A stretch of DNA of 64,000 nucleotides from Robbsia andropogonis (GCF_000970345.1 NZ_LAQU01000011.1:98198-162197), one strand, 5' to 3'. Shown: positions 55,600-64,000, numbered from the stretch's first letter. Program-made: numbers and translations. The notes: generated by a model not told the origin, from the sequence alone.

Positions 55600-56709
55600 T
55601 CAAGCAACGGCTTGAGGCTGCTCCGGGCGTGCGCCCACATAAATCGCTTTTGGACGGATAAGCCGATTGTTGACGGCCTGCTCAAGCACATGCGCGCTCC
55701 ATCCGACAATGCGTGAACAACAAAACGTGGGCGTGTATAACGCTTGGGGCATTCGCACGGCACGCAGTACTGCCGCTGCCCAGAATTCTACATTTGGATA
55801 GAGATTGCGCCCCGGCTTCACTTCTTCCAGCACGCGCACGGCGATACGTTCGACATCAAGACTCAAATCGAGCATGTGATCCTTCCCCTCCAACGCGCTG
55901 GCAACTTTCTTCAGCGCGGCGGCACGTGGGTCCCATGTCTTGTAAACCCGATGGCCGAAACCCATCAACCGCGCCCCGGAAGCCAGTTTATCCCGCAATA
56001 CCTTCTCCGCTTGATCTGCAGACCCTACGTCATCAAGTAGTTCATCGACCTTGGATGGCGCGCCGCCATGGAGTGGACCGATCAGCGCACCAATCGCGCC
56101 ACAAATCGATGACACAAGATCAGCTTGCGTGGAAGAAATCACGCGTGCGGTGAACGTCGATGCATTGGTATCGTGGTCGATACACAGGATCAGGTAGGCT
56201 GACAGCGCCTTCGCAAGTTCCGGATCGGGCACCTCTCCGGTCAGCATGTACATATAGTTTTCGATATGGGACAGATCGCAGCGAGGTTGCACCGGCTCCA
56301 GGCCCTGAAGCAAGCGGTACCGGGCGGCAAGAATGGTCGGTGCTTTCGCAAAGACGGTCAATGCCTGTTCCAGTGTGGGAGGCCAGTCCGCGCCGGGTGT
56401 GTCAAGGCACGAGATCGCGGCACGCAAGGCGGCCATATACGATACATGCCGCGGCATGGAACGGAGCAGACCTAGCAGCGCGTCATCCAGCTCACGCAGA
56501 GATGCGAGTTGCGTCTTAAAGCGGCTTAATTCCAGCATTCCAGGAGCGTTTCCGATCAGGATCAGATGAACTACTTCTTCGAAGGAGTGGCTTAGCGCGA
56601 GATCGCCCGCCCAGAACCCGCGATAAATCAATTCCCCCTTCTCACCGTTCGCGTGGCTAATCGCACTTTCCGCTACCGCAATATCCTCAAGACCAATGTG
56701 CAGTTCCAT
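55600..56709 (-). CDS. Citrate/2-methylcitrate synthase-family protein with Asp-to-Glu change
   Basis: A 369-residue enzyme of the short citrate synthase type that condenses oxaloacetate with acetyl- or propionyl-CoA. The two active-site His are present in GPLHGGAPSK and GFGHRVYKTWDPRA. Where the family has the catalytic Asp (P-N-V-D-F), this protein has PNVEFWAA, so Glu replaces Asp. The end reads RPKAIYVGARP, as in methylcitrate synthases. Other features are normal, so it may be active with altered chemistry or substrate. Divergent from a HTH-citrate synthase fusion across a 578-base region with palindromes. Not the main TCA enzyme, which is usually longer (~430). Confidence 0.82.
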   Translation of the reverse strand: MELHIGLEDIAVAESAISHANGEKGELIYRGFWAGDLALSHSFEEVVHLILIGNAPGMLELSRFKTQLASLRELDDALLGLLRSMPRHVSYMAALRAAISCLDTPGADWPPTLEQALTVFAKAPTILAARYRLLQGLEPVQPRCDLSHIENYMYMLTGEVPDPELAKALSAYLILCIDHDTNASTFTARVISSTQADLVSSICGAIGALIGPLHGGAPSKVDELLDDVGSADQAEKVLRDKLASGARLMGFGHRVYKTWDPRAAALKKVASALEGKDHMLDLSLDVERIAVRVLEEVKPGRNLYPNVEFWAAAVLRAVRMPQALYTPTFCCSRIVGWSAHVLEQAVNNRLIRPKAIYVGARPEQPQAVA

Positions 56710-56810
56710 TTCGTTCCCCCTGATTGAATGAATCGCTTTTTAGAGCGTCCAGCCCTTATGGACATCCAATAAGTCAGAGCTTATGATATTTACATGTATA
56801 CATATATGCA

Positions 56811-56833
56811 ACATTGATTCATGTAATCAATGT
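56811..56833. promoter_or_regulatory. Perfect inverted repeat upstream of the citrate-synthase-type gene
   Basis: ACATTGATT-CATGT-AATCAATGT: 9-bp perfect arms with a 5-base spacer, about 100 bases upstream of the minus-strand gene start at 56709. The dyad and AT-rich setting suggest a dimeric regulator site. Confidence 0.55.
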
Positions 56834-57247
56834 ATATTGTTCCCTTGAAATACGCTCGGCAAAGGCGTTGGCGTCGGTTGAACGGAGGACGGAAATGGGC
56901 AAACAGGATGTCCCGATTCATCGCAATACGGCGGAATATCGCGCCAGGTAATGCGACCGATGAATCCACGTCAGCGGGATCCGGCGCAACGCACGCCAGG
57001 CTCGCTGGCGACCCTGGCGCTATACACCCGGGCATTCCGCGCCGCATGTCGACAAAAGCAGGTCGGAGATAATCTGGCTGCCTGAAATGACAACGGCGGC
57101 AGGGCAATTAACGCATCCAAGACAGGTAACTCGAATAACGCAGACCAGGTGTTTGCAAACACAATTTCCGTATGCAGCCACGCAAAAATTGGGAAGCATT
57201 AGGTACAATTGAACCCCTTTCCGATCACGCTCGGTCGTATTACTCAG

Positions 57248-57262
57248 CACGTAAACTACGTG
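57248..57262. promoter_or_regulatory. Perfect inverted repeat upstream of the HTH-citrate synthase gene
   Basis: CACGTA-AAC-TACGTG ends 25 bases before the ATG at 57288. A regulator bound here would block the gene's own transcription or translation start, so autoregulation by the encoded HTH protein is plausible. Confidence 0.5.
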
Positions 57263-57287
57263 ATAGACGCTATTTTTACCGGGCAAT

Positions 57288-58493
57288 ATGAAAGAATTCT
57301 TGAGTTCTGACGAGGCTTCGGCATTGCTGCAGATATCGCTGCCGACGCTGTACGCATACGTTAGTCGCGGATTGATCCGCTCGATCCAAGGCGAAGAGCG
57401 CCGAGCGCGATCCTATTTTGCGGAGGATGTTTATCGCCTTATTTCGACACGAACCGCCCGGCAGACGTCCAACAAGTCTCGGGGTAGCAGCGACGTCTTC
57501 GGGGTACCGATCGAGTCACGCATTGCGCTGATCGACAAGGGAATGTTGTGGTATCGCGGCCGTAGCGCAATCACATTAGCCCAGACTTCCACGATTGAAG
57601 AGGTCGCGTCCATGCTCTGGGAAGTCTCCAAATTCGATCAAGGATCGGCTAGCGACAATGATATCTTCCGCTTGGCATTGGAGCGTATCCGTCACGCTGG
57701 CGATGATGCATCGCCTCTGCATCGCGCGTTGATAGGCCTCGGGTTCGCAGCCTCGACGCATGGTCATTTTTGGCTGCGCGATGACCGCGCCACCGCCGCT
57801 GCGGGCGCTTTCGTACTGAAGATGATGCTTGCCTGCGTGACCGGTGTCGCGCCAACGTCCGAGCCGATTCACCAGCAGCTTGCCCGCGCGTGGAAGATCG
57901 ACGACCCGAACGCGGTGAACGTGCTCAGGGCCGCTTTGATCCTTTGCGTGGATCACGAACTTAATCCGTCTACCTACACGGTGCGCTGTATTGCCTCGAC
58001 AGGCTCGAATGTCCTGCTCGCCGTCATGGGCGGATTAGGCGCGTTGTTCGGCCCCCGCCACGGCGGCGCAACCGGCAACGCCCGAACCTTGATTCGTGAA
58101 GCATTGCGCGAGTCAGATATTCCGACCTATCTCGTCGGACGCCTGAACGGTGGTGAGCAATTCGCCTCTTTCGGCCATAAGCTATATCCAGATGGCGATC
58201 CTCGCGCCACATGCCTACTGGCGCTACTGCGTTCCTGCCGGGACGAAAGCGCCCGGTTGAGCGGCATCCAGGAAATTGCCAATACCATCCATCGCGCGAT
58301 CAACCTGCGTCCCAATCTCGACTTCGCTCTTGCGGCAATCGAGGAAACCCTGGCGTTACCGGTGACGTCGGCACTCACGCTGTTTGGTATCGGTCGCGCT
58401 GTCGGATGGATAGCACATGCGAAGGAACAAGCCATGATCAAGGAGCCAATCAGACCGCGGGCAATCTATATTGGCCCACGGCCGGTTGATTGA
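57288..58493 (+). CDS. Helix-turn-helix domain fused to citrate synthase-like domain
   Basis: Residues 1-~60 form an excisionase/MerR-type winged HTH: FLSSDEASALLQISLPTLYA and YVSRGLIRSI, followed by a basic stretch. From ~70 to the end is a citrate synthase fold with both His (FGPRHGGATG, FASFGHKLYPDGDPRA) and the Asp in LRPNLDFALAA, so catalysis is possible. The end RPRAIYIGPRP is normal. I recall that such fusions occur in databases but do not know of one with a tested role. It could be a DNA-binding sensor of acyl-CoA/oxaloacetate, or an enzyme with a DNA-binding tether. Divergent from the synthase at 55600. Confidence 0.85.
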   Translation: MKEFLSSDEASALLQISLPTLYAYVSRGLIRSIQGEERRARSYFAEDVYRLISTRTARQTSNKSRGSSDVFGVPIESRIALIDKGMLWYRGRSAITLAQTSTIEEVASMLWEVSKFDQGSASDNDIFRLALERIRHAGDDASPLHRALIGLGFAASTHGHFWLRDDRATAAAGAFVLKMMLACVTGVAPTSEPIHQQLARAWKIDDPNAVNVLRAALILCVDHELNPSTYTVRCIASTGSNVLLAVMGGLGALFGPRHGGATGNARTLIREALRESDIPTYLVGRLNGGEQFASFGHKLYPDGDPRATCLLALLRSCRDESARLSGIQEIANTIHRAINLRPNLDFALAAIEETLALPVTSALTLFGIGRAVGWIAHAKEQAMIKEPIRPRAIYIGPRPVD

Positions 58494-58557
58494 CTCGGGC
58501 GGCAGGATGCTTTCAAGCGACAGCAAGCCATGACCAGACACCATGCGCCGCGACGTT

Positions 58558-59481
58558 TCACCACGCGCCAAGCATCTCCTTACTGATCTCCAGCCATGCG
58601 ATTGCCGCGCGTGAGAGGTAATCTCCCGACCAGACGTGGGCGACTTCCCAAAAAACGGCTGGCTCGGTGAGCAGCACCGACTGGCTCGGCAAATCTGACA
58701 GGCGATTCAAAAAAGGCTCCGGCAATAACGCCACGCCAATCCCCGCGGAAGCCATCGCGGCGACCCAATCCCATTGCTTGCTTCGTGCCACGATCGTCGG
58801 CGAAACAGGCATTTTTCGTACAGTTGGCGTCTTATCATCCCGTACCATTACCTCGGAGAATGCCTGTCGAATCCGCCGGGTCAGTGCGAATTCGTCACTG
58901 AGCGATACCATTGGCATGCGATGTAATACTTTCACCGGGAGCGTCGTGTGATGCTTCGGGAACGTGCCTTCGGCAGCCACGACCCACACGGGATAGCGCG
59001 CCACGCCCTGGCTGCGAAGATCAAGCATTGGATCAGTAGGCAAAACCGATAAACCAATATCCAGATGCCCCGCGGCCACTTCGCGCTCGATTTCCTGCCC
59101 GGTGCCCTCGGACAAGACCAGCTCTATGTCCTTGTGACGTTCCCGAAAACGTTTCAGCACCCCGGTGAAAAGCACATTCACCATCGGGGGGATGCCAATC
59201 CGAAGCGTGCCCCTTCGCAATAATTTCGTATCTTCGACGTCCCTTTTCAACAGGTCCAGCGTGGCAAGCATCTGCTCACCACGCGCAAAGACAACGACGC
59301 CCGTATCGGTTAGCGCCAGATTCCGGCCCTCGCGAATCAACAGTGGTTCGCCAACCTCCTGCTCGAGCAAGCGAACCATCTTGCTCACCGTCGATTGCGT
59401 GACGTTGAGGCGCTCGGCAGCCTGCGTAAAGCTCTTGAGCCTGACTGTCTCGATGAAGTAGCGGACCGAGCGTATATCCAC
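58558..59481 (-). CDS. LysR-family transcriptional regulator
   Basis: 307 residues. Head: VRYFIETVRLKSFTQAAERL and NVTQSTVSKMVRLLEQEVGE, followed by PLLIREGRNLALTDTG. I chose the GTG at 59481 because it begins exactly at the head, with GGAG eight bases before; the frame to 59583 would run into the divergent promoter. The effector domain (LRIGIPPMVNVLFTGVL) is of the CynR/CbbR-like type. Divergent from the CoA-transferase gene 140 bases away, where AT-rich dyads such as CACTT-TT-AAGTG occur; regulation of that gene is likely. Confidence 0.87.
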   Translation of the reverse strand: MDIRSVRYFIETVRLKSFTQAAERLNVTQSTVSKMVRLLEQEVGEPLLIREGRNLALTDTGVVVFARGEQMLATLDLLKRDVEDTKLLRRGTLRIGIPPMVNVLFTGVLKRFRERHKDIELVLSEGTGQEIEREVAAGHLDIGLSVLPTDPMLDLRSQGVARYPVWVVAAEGTFPKHHTTLPVKVLHRMPMVSLSDEFALTRRIRQAFSEVMVRDDKTPTVRKMPVSPTIVARSKQWDWVAAMASAGIGVALLPEPFLNRLSDLPSQSVLLTEPAVFWEVAHVWSGDYLSRAAIAWLEISKEMLGAW

Positions 59482-59621
59482 CGCCTGACTCCAGGGAAGA
59501 AGTATGAATTTTACGACTGGTTCTAGCGATTTTAAATCATACGACGCACTTTTAAGTGGTTTTATATTGGGTATCAAAAGCAACGGTCCACGAAAGCCCC
59601 TGATACCGATGGAGACAAACC

Positions 59622-61181
59622 ATGCAGATGACCTCCCCCTTATGTTCGACCGTACAACCTAGCGACGCCGACGCACATGACGGACTCGATCGCATTCATC
59701 ACGTTGATCTGTTAAACCGCGTCTGTAGCGCCGAACAGGCCGCACGGCTGGTATCGCATGGCATGACCGTTGGCATGAGCGGCTTCACGAAAGCCGGCGA
59801 CGTAAAGGCCCTGCCCCAAGCGCTTTCAGATAGGGCGCGTAACGCATCTCATGACAAGCCGTTTTCCATCACGGTTTTAAGTGGCGCTTCGCTGGGCCAT
59901 GACAGCGACGGCATCATGGCCGAGTCCGGCCTCTTGGCGCGACGGTTGCCGTTCCAGGTCGACACCGTCTTGCGAAGAAAGATCAATGCCGGTGAGATCA
60001 TGTATCTCGACCAGCATTTATCGGAAACGGCGGAACAACTACGCTCAGGACATCTTCCACCCGTAGATGTCGCGATCATCGAAGCAGCGGCGATTCTCGA
60101 AGATGGCAACATCGTGCCAACGATGTCCGTTGGTAATTCGGCAAGCTTTGTTGCGCAAGCCACGAAGGTGATCGTCGAGCTGAACAAAAGCGTCCCGCTG
60201 GCATTGGCCGGCATGCACGATATTTATATGCCTGAACCGGTAAGCCAACGTGAACCCATTCCGTTGACTCGCCCAGCGCAACGCATCGGGCATGCAAGCA
60301 TCAAGGTCGATCCAGCGAAGATCGCCGCGATCGTTATCACCGATCAGCCCGATAGCCCATCGTCGGTGCAACCAGCGGATCATGAAACGTCCGCTATTGC
60401 GCGACACATCGTGGATTTTCTCATCGGTGAAGTCGAACGTGGTCGAATGGGCTCGTCGCTTCTGCCGCTCCAGGTTGGCATCGGCTCCATCGCCAATGCC
60501 GTGATGCACGGCTTGATCGATTCGCCGTTCCGGGATCTGACGATGTACTCGGAAGTGTTGCAAGACAGCGCGATCGCATTGATCGATTCGGGCACGGTTT
60601 CATTCGCATCGACCTCTTCGATTACCCTTTCATCGGGCATATACGATCGATTCGTGTCCCGTATCGACGCGTACCGCGATAAGATCGTATTGCGGCCCCA
60701 GGAGATCAGCAATCATCCCGAAATTATCCGAAGACTCGGCGTGATCTGTCTCAACACCGCGCTGGAATGCGATATTTACGGGAACGTGAATTCCACGCAT
60801 GTGTGCGGCACGCACATGATGAATGGCATTGGTGGCTCCGGTGATTTCGCGAGAAACGGTCAGCTCTCCATCTTCGTCACCAAATCCATTGCAAAAGCGG
60901 GCCAGCTATCCAGCATCGTGCCGATGGTCTCGCACGTGGACCACACCGAACATGATGTAGATGTAGTCGTCACGGAATGCGGACTAGCCGACCTTCGCGG
61001 GTTGGCGCCACGAGAGCGCGCGGAAATCATCATCGAGCAGTGTGTTCACCCGACATACCAGCCCGCGTTGCGTGATTATGCATCCCGGGCCCGAATGCAG
61101 CGTGGCGGCCAAACCCCGCATCTCCTCGAAGAGGCACTTTCCTGGCATACGCGATACCAGAAGACAGGGTCGATGTTGTAA
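59622..61181 (+). CDS. Acetyl-CoA hydrolase/transferase-family CoA-transferase (SCACT-like)
   Basis: A class I CoA-transferase of 519 residues that moves CoA between acids, typically succinyl-CoA:acetate (AarC/SCACT) or propionyl-CoA:succinate. Marks: GMTVGMSGFTKAGDVKALPQ in the N-domain, GIGSIANAVMHGL (core) and the catalytic Glu in LTMYSEVLQDSAI, then NGIGGSGDFARNGQLSIFV and the C-terminal TECGLADLRGLAPRERAE. The Glu forms the CoA thioester intermediate. Context with two citrate-synthase-type genes suggests a route from acetate or propionate to citrate or methylcitrate. GGAG precedes the ATG by eight bases plus ACAAACC. Confidence 0.9.
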   Translation: MQMTSPLCSTVQPSDADAHDGLDRIHHVDLLNRVCSAEQAARLVSHGMTVGMSGFTKAGDVKALPQALSDRARNASHDKPFSITVLSGASLGHDSDGIMAESGLLARRLPFQVDTVLRRKINAGEIMYLDQHLSETAEQLRSGHLPPVDVAIIEAAAILEDGNIVPTMSVGNSASFVAQATKVIVELNKSVPLALAGMHDIYMPEPVSQREPIPLTRPAQRIGHASIKVDPAKIAAIVITDQPDSPSSVQPADHETSAIARHIVDFLIGEVERGRMGSSLLPLQVGIGSIANAVMHGLIDSPFRDLTMYSEVLQDSAIALIDSGTVSFASTSSITLSSGIYDRFVSRIDAYRDKIVLRPQEISNHPEIIRRLGVICLNTALECDIYGNVNSTHVCGTHMMNGIGGSGDFARNGQLSIFVTKSIAKAGQLSSIVPMVSHVDHTEHDVDVVVTECGLADLRGLAPRERAEIIIEQCVHPTYQPALRDYASRARMQRGGQTPHLLEEALSWHTRYQKTGSML

Positions 61182-61575
61182 TGTAAATAGCAGCGATATC
61201 CAGGGACACACGCGTTCCGGCACCTACTTCACAACCATAAAGAACGCTGACGAGTGCGTCGGGAGCACCGCCCTGGCGTCCCTCGATGCGTGTGCCACCT
61301 TTCTTCTCTTCAGACCACCTTCCCCCTGTCTCTTTCGTTTTCCCCTCGCGACATCCATTGATTTAGCAACCGACAACCCATCACCGCTATTTTCCGGTCG
61401 ACATGAAAAGTAGGTGACGACTCGATACCTGAAAAGATAGTATTACGGCAAGTTACGACAACGAACAGTCTCACAGTCGTTCGAACCGATCACTTATTTG
61501 CGTTACCAAGCGAGCGAGCTGTCCCGCCACGTCACGTCCAATGGGGCGTGACCATCAATGTGAAGCGATCGTGCA
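61182..61575. other. 394-base intergenic region
   Basis: No gene is seen. It has an unusual pyrimidine-rich tract on the plus strand (about 61289-61345) and should carry the promoter of the macroglobulin gene. No terminator with a clear stem and T-run is visible after the CoA-transferase stop. Confidence 0.4.
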
Positions 61576-64000
61576 ATGACATCAGGCAACAACCGGCAGT
61601 TCGACGATGCAAAGACTTGGCGTCTCGAGAGCGCTGGCCTTTTCGTGTTGCAGCGCGCTGTCAAGGAAGAGCTCGCCGCTCCTTTTTGCCGACGCCGCAC
61701 GATCATCCCGCGACGTACTGCCGTCGCCTTGCGAACGATCTTGGGAGTGACCCTTGCCGCCGCGATGTCGATGCCCGGCGCATACGCCGCGCGCATTGTC
61801 TCGATGTCGCCGCAAGGGACGGCAAGCGAAGCAAGACAGGTCGTCGCTACCTTTGATGAAGCGATGGTGCGCTTCGGCGACGCAGCGGCGCCCGCGCCCG
61901 CCACGGTCGAATGTGATGCAACGCAAGGCAGTATTCGCGGTCAGGGACATTGGCGCGATGCAAGGACCTGGCTCTACGATTTCGAACAAGACTTGCCTGC
62001 CGGCAGTCGTTGCCGCATTGGTCTGAACCAAGGCATCCGCGCGATATCGGGCACGGCCTTCAGTGGTCCACCGCTGTATCGCTTCAACACCGGAGGGCCC
62101 TATCCGCTGTCCGTACAGCCTTCGCAATATACCGAAATCGAGGAACATCAGGTCTTCGTGCTGCGTCTGACAAGCCCCGTCGAGACCCGCTCGGCACTTG
62201 AGAATATCTGGTGCGAAGTCAGTGGCATCGGCAACCGTATTCCCGTCCAGTCCGCGGATGACGCAACACGCAAGGCAGTGCTTGCGCACTTCAAGCTCGG
62301 TAAAGACGCCGCGCGCGTGCTGACATTGTCCTGCGCACAGGCGCTGCCCGCCGCGGCAAAAATGCAGCTCGTATTTGGTGCCGGCGTCGCCGCGCCGAAC
62401 GGCGTGCGCAACGAATCGGAAAAGCGTTTCGACTTTACCGTACACGATCCCTTCACAGCCACGTTCTCGTGCGAGCGCGAAAACGCGAGCGCGCCATGCA
62501 CGCCGTTGAGCCCGTTGCGAATCGCGTTCAACGCACCGATCCCGCGCGCCCAGGCAGAGGCGATACGCGTGCAAACGCCCAAGGGCACCTTATCGCCCGT
62601 GTTCAAGGCGGACGATCACGCCACCGAGGTCGTATCGGTGGAATTTGCCGCGCCGCTGCCCATCGATGCAGCATTGACGGTAACGCTTCCCCCGAACCTG
62701 CGGGACGTGGCAGGACGGTCGCTATCAAACGCCGACGGCTTCCCGCTCTCGATGCGCACTGCAGCATTGCCGCCATTGGCGAAGTTCGCGTCCGGCACCT
62801 TCGGCATCATCGAACGGTTTGCCGAACCGAACATGCCGGCCATTGTTCCCGTAACCTTGCGCCGCATCGAACCATCGATCTCGGTCACCGGCAATGGTCA
62901 TGCCGGCGCGCAAACCATGTCGCCCCTTGCTCAGGGCGCACGCTTGAACACGTTGCGTATCGACGACGATTACGCTATCCGCAAATGGATGCGCCTGGTG
63001 GAGCGCTTCGACAACGGCGCCATGACCGTCAAGTCCATCGAGGATGCGCGTCCGGGTCTTCTTGCAAAAGGGCAAGACCCGGTATATCCACCGCCAGCGC
63101 CGGACCAGCCCGCACCGAAACCGCAAGACCGGGAAATCGACATACGGTCGCTGTCGTTGCTCGCCGGACAGTCCGGGGTGCAGGCAATGACGATACCGGG
63201 CACCGGAGAGGATCAGGCCAACAGCCCCCGTCCCTTCGAGGTCATCGGCATTCCTCTGCAAAAGCCGGGTTTCTATGTACTGGAATTGGCATCGGGAGCC
63301 TTGGGCCGCTCCTTGCTCGCGGCACCGAAGGACATGTATGTGCGCACGGCCGTATTGGTCACCAATCTCAGCGTGCATTTCAAGCGAGGGCGCGACAATA
63401 GCCTGGTTTGGGTGACCTCGCTCGACAAAGGTCTGCCTGTACCGAATGCCACCGTGCGGGTCTCCGATTGCAATGGCGACGAACTCGCGCTCGGCGTGAC
63501 CGATGCCCAGGGCTTGTATCGCATCGACGCGTCGCTGGCGAACAAACGGACCTGCGCCTACAGGAATGGCGTGGATGGCCTGTTCGTGTCTGCCCGCATC
63601 GACGATCCGAAGACCGGGCCGGACATGGCTTTCGTGCGCGCGGACTGGAACCGTGGCATCGAATCCTGGCGCTTCGACGTGCCGACCGACACCGACAGCA
63701 CGCCGACGGTGCGCGCCCATGCGGTCTTCGATCGCACATTGCTGCGCCTGGGCGAGACGGTGTCGATGAAGTTCTTCCTCCGCACTGAAACCCTTACCGG
63801 TCTCGCATTCCCCGCGGACTATCCCTCCCGCGCGATCATCACGCACCTCGGCAGCGGGGACACATATCGTGTGCCGCTGACCTGGAATGACGACCACGCC
63901 TCGGATATCCATTTCGAGATCCCCCACGCCGCCAAGCTCGGTGCGTATTCGGTGTCGCTTGAATCGGGCGACGAGAACGCGCCGACGCAGCATTACGACG
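61576..64000 (+). CDS. Bacterial alpha-2-macroglobulin, N-terminal part, runs off window
   Basis: The frame is open from the ATG at 61576 to the right edge (about 808 codons). The leader is long: ~45 residues with RRRTIIPRRTAVALRTILG, then VTLAAAMSMPGAYA-A as cleavage site; no lipobox Cys, so periplasmic and soluble. Macroglobulin-domain landmarks follow: PLYRFNTGGPYPLSVQP, LRLTSPVE, WCEVSGIGNRIPVQ, LSLLAGQSGVQAMTIPG, KPGFYVLELAS, FKRGRDNSLVWVTSLDKGLP and PVPNATVRVSDCNGDEL. The bait and thioester (CxEQ) regions lie outside. Such proteins trap proteases that breach the outer membrane and usually pair with a PBP1c gene. An internal start cannot be excluded. Confidence 0.85.
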   Translation, partial: MTSGNNRQFDDAKTWRLESAGLFVLQRAVKEELAAPFCRRRTIIPRRTAVALRTILGVTLAAAMSMPGAYAARIVSMSPQGTASEARQVVATFDEAMVRFGDAAAPAPATVECDATQGSIRGQGHWRDARTWLYDFEQDLPAGSRCRIGLNQGIRAISGTAFSGPPLYRFNTGGPYPLSVQPSQYTEIEEHQVFVLRLTSPVETRSALENIWCEVSGIGNRIPVQSADDATRKAVLAHFKLGKDAARVLTLSCAQALPAAAKMQLVFGAGVAAPNGVRNESEKRFDFTVHDPFTATFSCERENASAPCTPLSPLRIAFNAPIPRAQAEAIRVQTPKGTLSPVFKADDHATEVVSVEFAAPLPIDAALTVTLPPNLRDVAGRSLSNADGFPLSMRTAALPPLAKFASGTFGIIERFAEPNMPAIVPVTLRRIEPSISVTGNGHAGAQTMSPLAQGARLNTLRIDDDYAIRKWMRLVERFDNGAMTVKSIEDARPGLLAKGQDPVYPPPAPDQPAPKPQDREIDIRSLSLLAGQSGVQAMTIPGTGEDQANSPRPFEVIGIPLQKPGFYVLELASGALGRSLLAAPKDMYVRTAVLVTNLSVHFKRGRDNSLVWVTSLDKGLPVPNATVRVSDCNGDELALGVTDAQGLYRIDASLANKRTCAYRNGVDGLFVSARIDDPKTGPDMAFVRADWNRGIESWRFDVPTDTDSTPTVRAHAVFDRTLLRLGETVSMKFFLRTETLTGLAFPADYPSRAIITHLGSGDTYRVPLTWNDDHASDIHFEIPHAAKLGAYSVSLESGDENAPTQHYD

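Larger units (their letters stand above)
56710..57287. other. Divergent promoter region of the two citrate-synthase-type genes
   Basis: 578 bases, AT-rich next to the minus-strand gene. Besides the two inverted repeats listed separately, it has a 10-bp palindrome ATGTATACAT at 56794-56803 and ATAAG-N6-CTTAT at 56769-56784. No credible gene inside. Confidence 0.45.

Noticed and set aside
61582..62574. 330-codon minus-strand frame
   Set aside because: Antisense shadow of the macroglobulin N-terminal region; no family features.
62469..63401. 310-codon plus-strand frame
   Set aside because: Out-of-frame shadow of the macroglobulin gene with Arg/His-rich low-complexity product.
62725..63993. 422-codon open frame on the minus strand
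   Set aside because: It is the antisense of the macroglobulin frame, which has recognisable domains and runs through the whole segment; the translated product is rich in His/Arg and matches nothing.
1..64000. CRISPR arrays, tRNA or rRNA genes, insertion sequences
   Set aside because: I looked for regularly spaced repeats, transposase motifs and conserved RNA segments by eye and found none; a covariance-model search would be needed to exclude small RNAs.

Overview
The window looks like chromosome of a plant-associated member of the Burkholderiales, probably Burkholderiaceae. Supporting signs are an OprB-type sugar porin, a membrane-bound GMC/cytochrome c sugar dehydrogenase, many MFS and ABC uptake systems each with its own LysR/IclR/LacI/AraC regulator, three chemoreceptors, a bacterial alpha-2-macroglobulin, and a textbook plant-inducible-promoter (PIP/hrpII) box near a large effector-like protein. 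A Robbsia- or Burkholderia-like plant pathogen or commensal fits; I cannot fix the genus. I see no tRNA, rRNA, IS element, phage gene or CRISPR array.

Layout. 1-6.3 kb: the end of bioD, a convergent secreted chorismate mutase, a gene-poor AT-richer stretch with a perfect PIP box, and a 1377-residue effector-like protein. 6.4-12.1 kb: a minus-strand operon (AhpD-like, acyl-CoA-dehydrogenase-like flavoprotein, NitT/TauT-type ABC transporter) with an AraC regulator upstream. 12.4-22.3 kb: a LacI regulator, a perfect 20-bp operator, then a galactoside operon (ABC ATPase, GH42 beta-galactosidase, binding protein, two permeases), followed by an OprB porin. 22.4-31.2 kb: a seven-gene catabolic operon (RraA-fold aldolase, D-2-hydroxyacid dehydrogenase, SMP-30 lactonase, three different MFS transporters, exported amidohydrolase) divergent from an IclR regulator.

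31.3-39.9 kb: the most unusual part. A sigma-54 response regulator and its histidine kinase lie directly upstream of a six-gene same-strand cluster that begins with a canonical -24/-12 promoter. The first two proteins are built from four copies of one roughly 65-residue module. They are followed by a metallophosphoesterase, an MFS carrier, an ArsB/NhaD-type ion transporter and a YdcZ-type protein. I do not recognise this as a described system. 40.2-55.4 kb: three chemoreceptors, a membrane-bound flavin/Fe-S/cytochrome dehydrogenase (three subunits), a LysR/DapA-family/MFS locus, and an AT-rich stretch with an EutR-like AraC regulator between two divergent chemoreceptors.

55.6-61.2 kb: an acetyl/propionyl-CoA module with a citrate-synthase-family enzyme carrying Glu where the family has its catalytic Asp, a divergent helix-turn-helix/citrate-synthase fusion, a LysR regulator and a succinyl-CoA:acetate CoA-transferase-type enzyme. 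61.6 kb to the end: the first ~808 codons of a secreted alpha-2-macroglobulin that runs off the window.

Working together, the region captures sugars and sugar acids (porin, ABC, MFS, chemotaxis), oxidises them at the membrane and feeds acids and acyl-CoAs into central metabolism. It also holds plant-interaction genes at the left edge.
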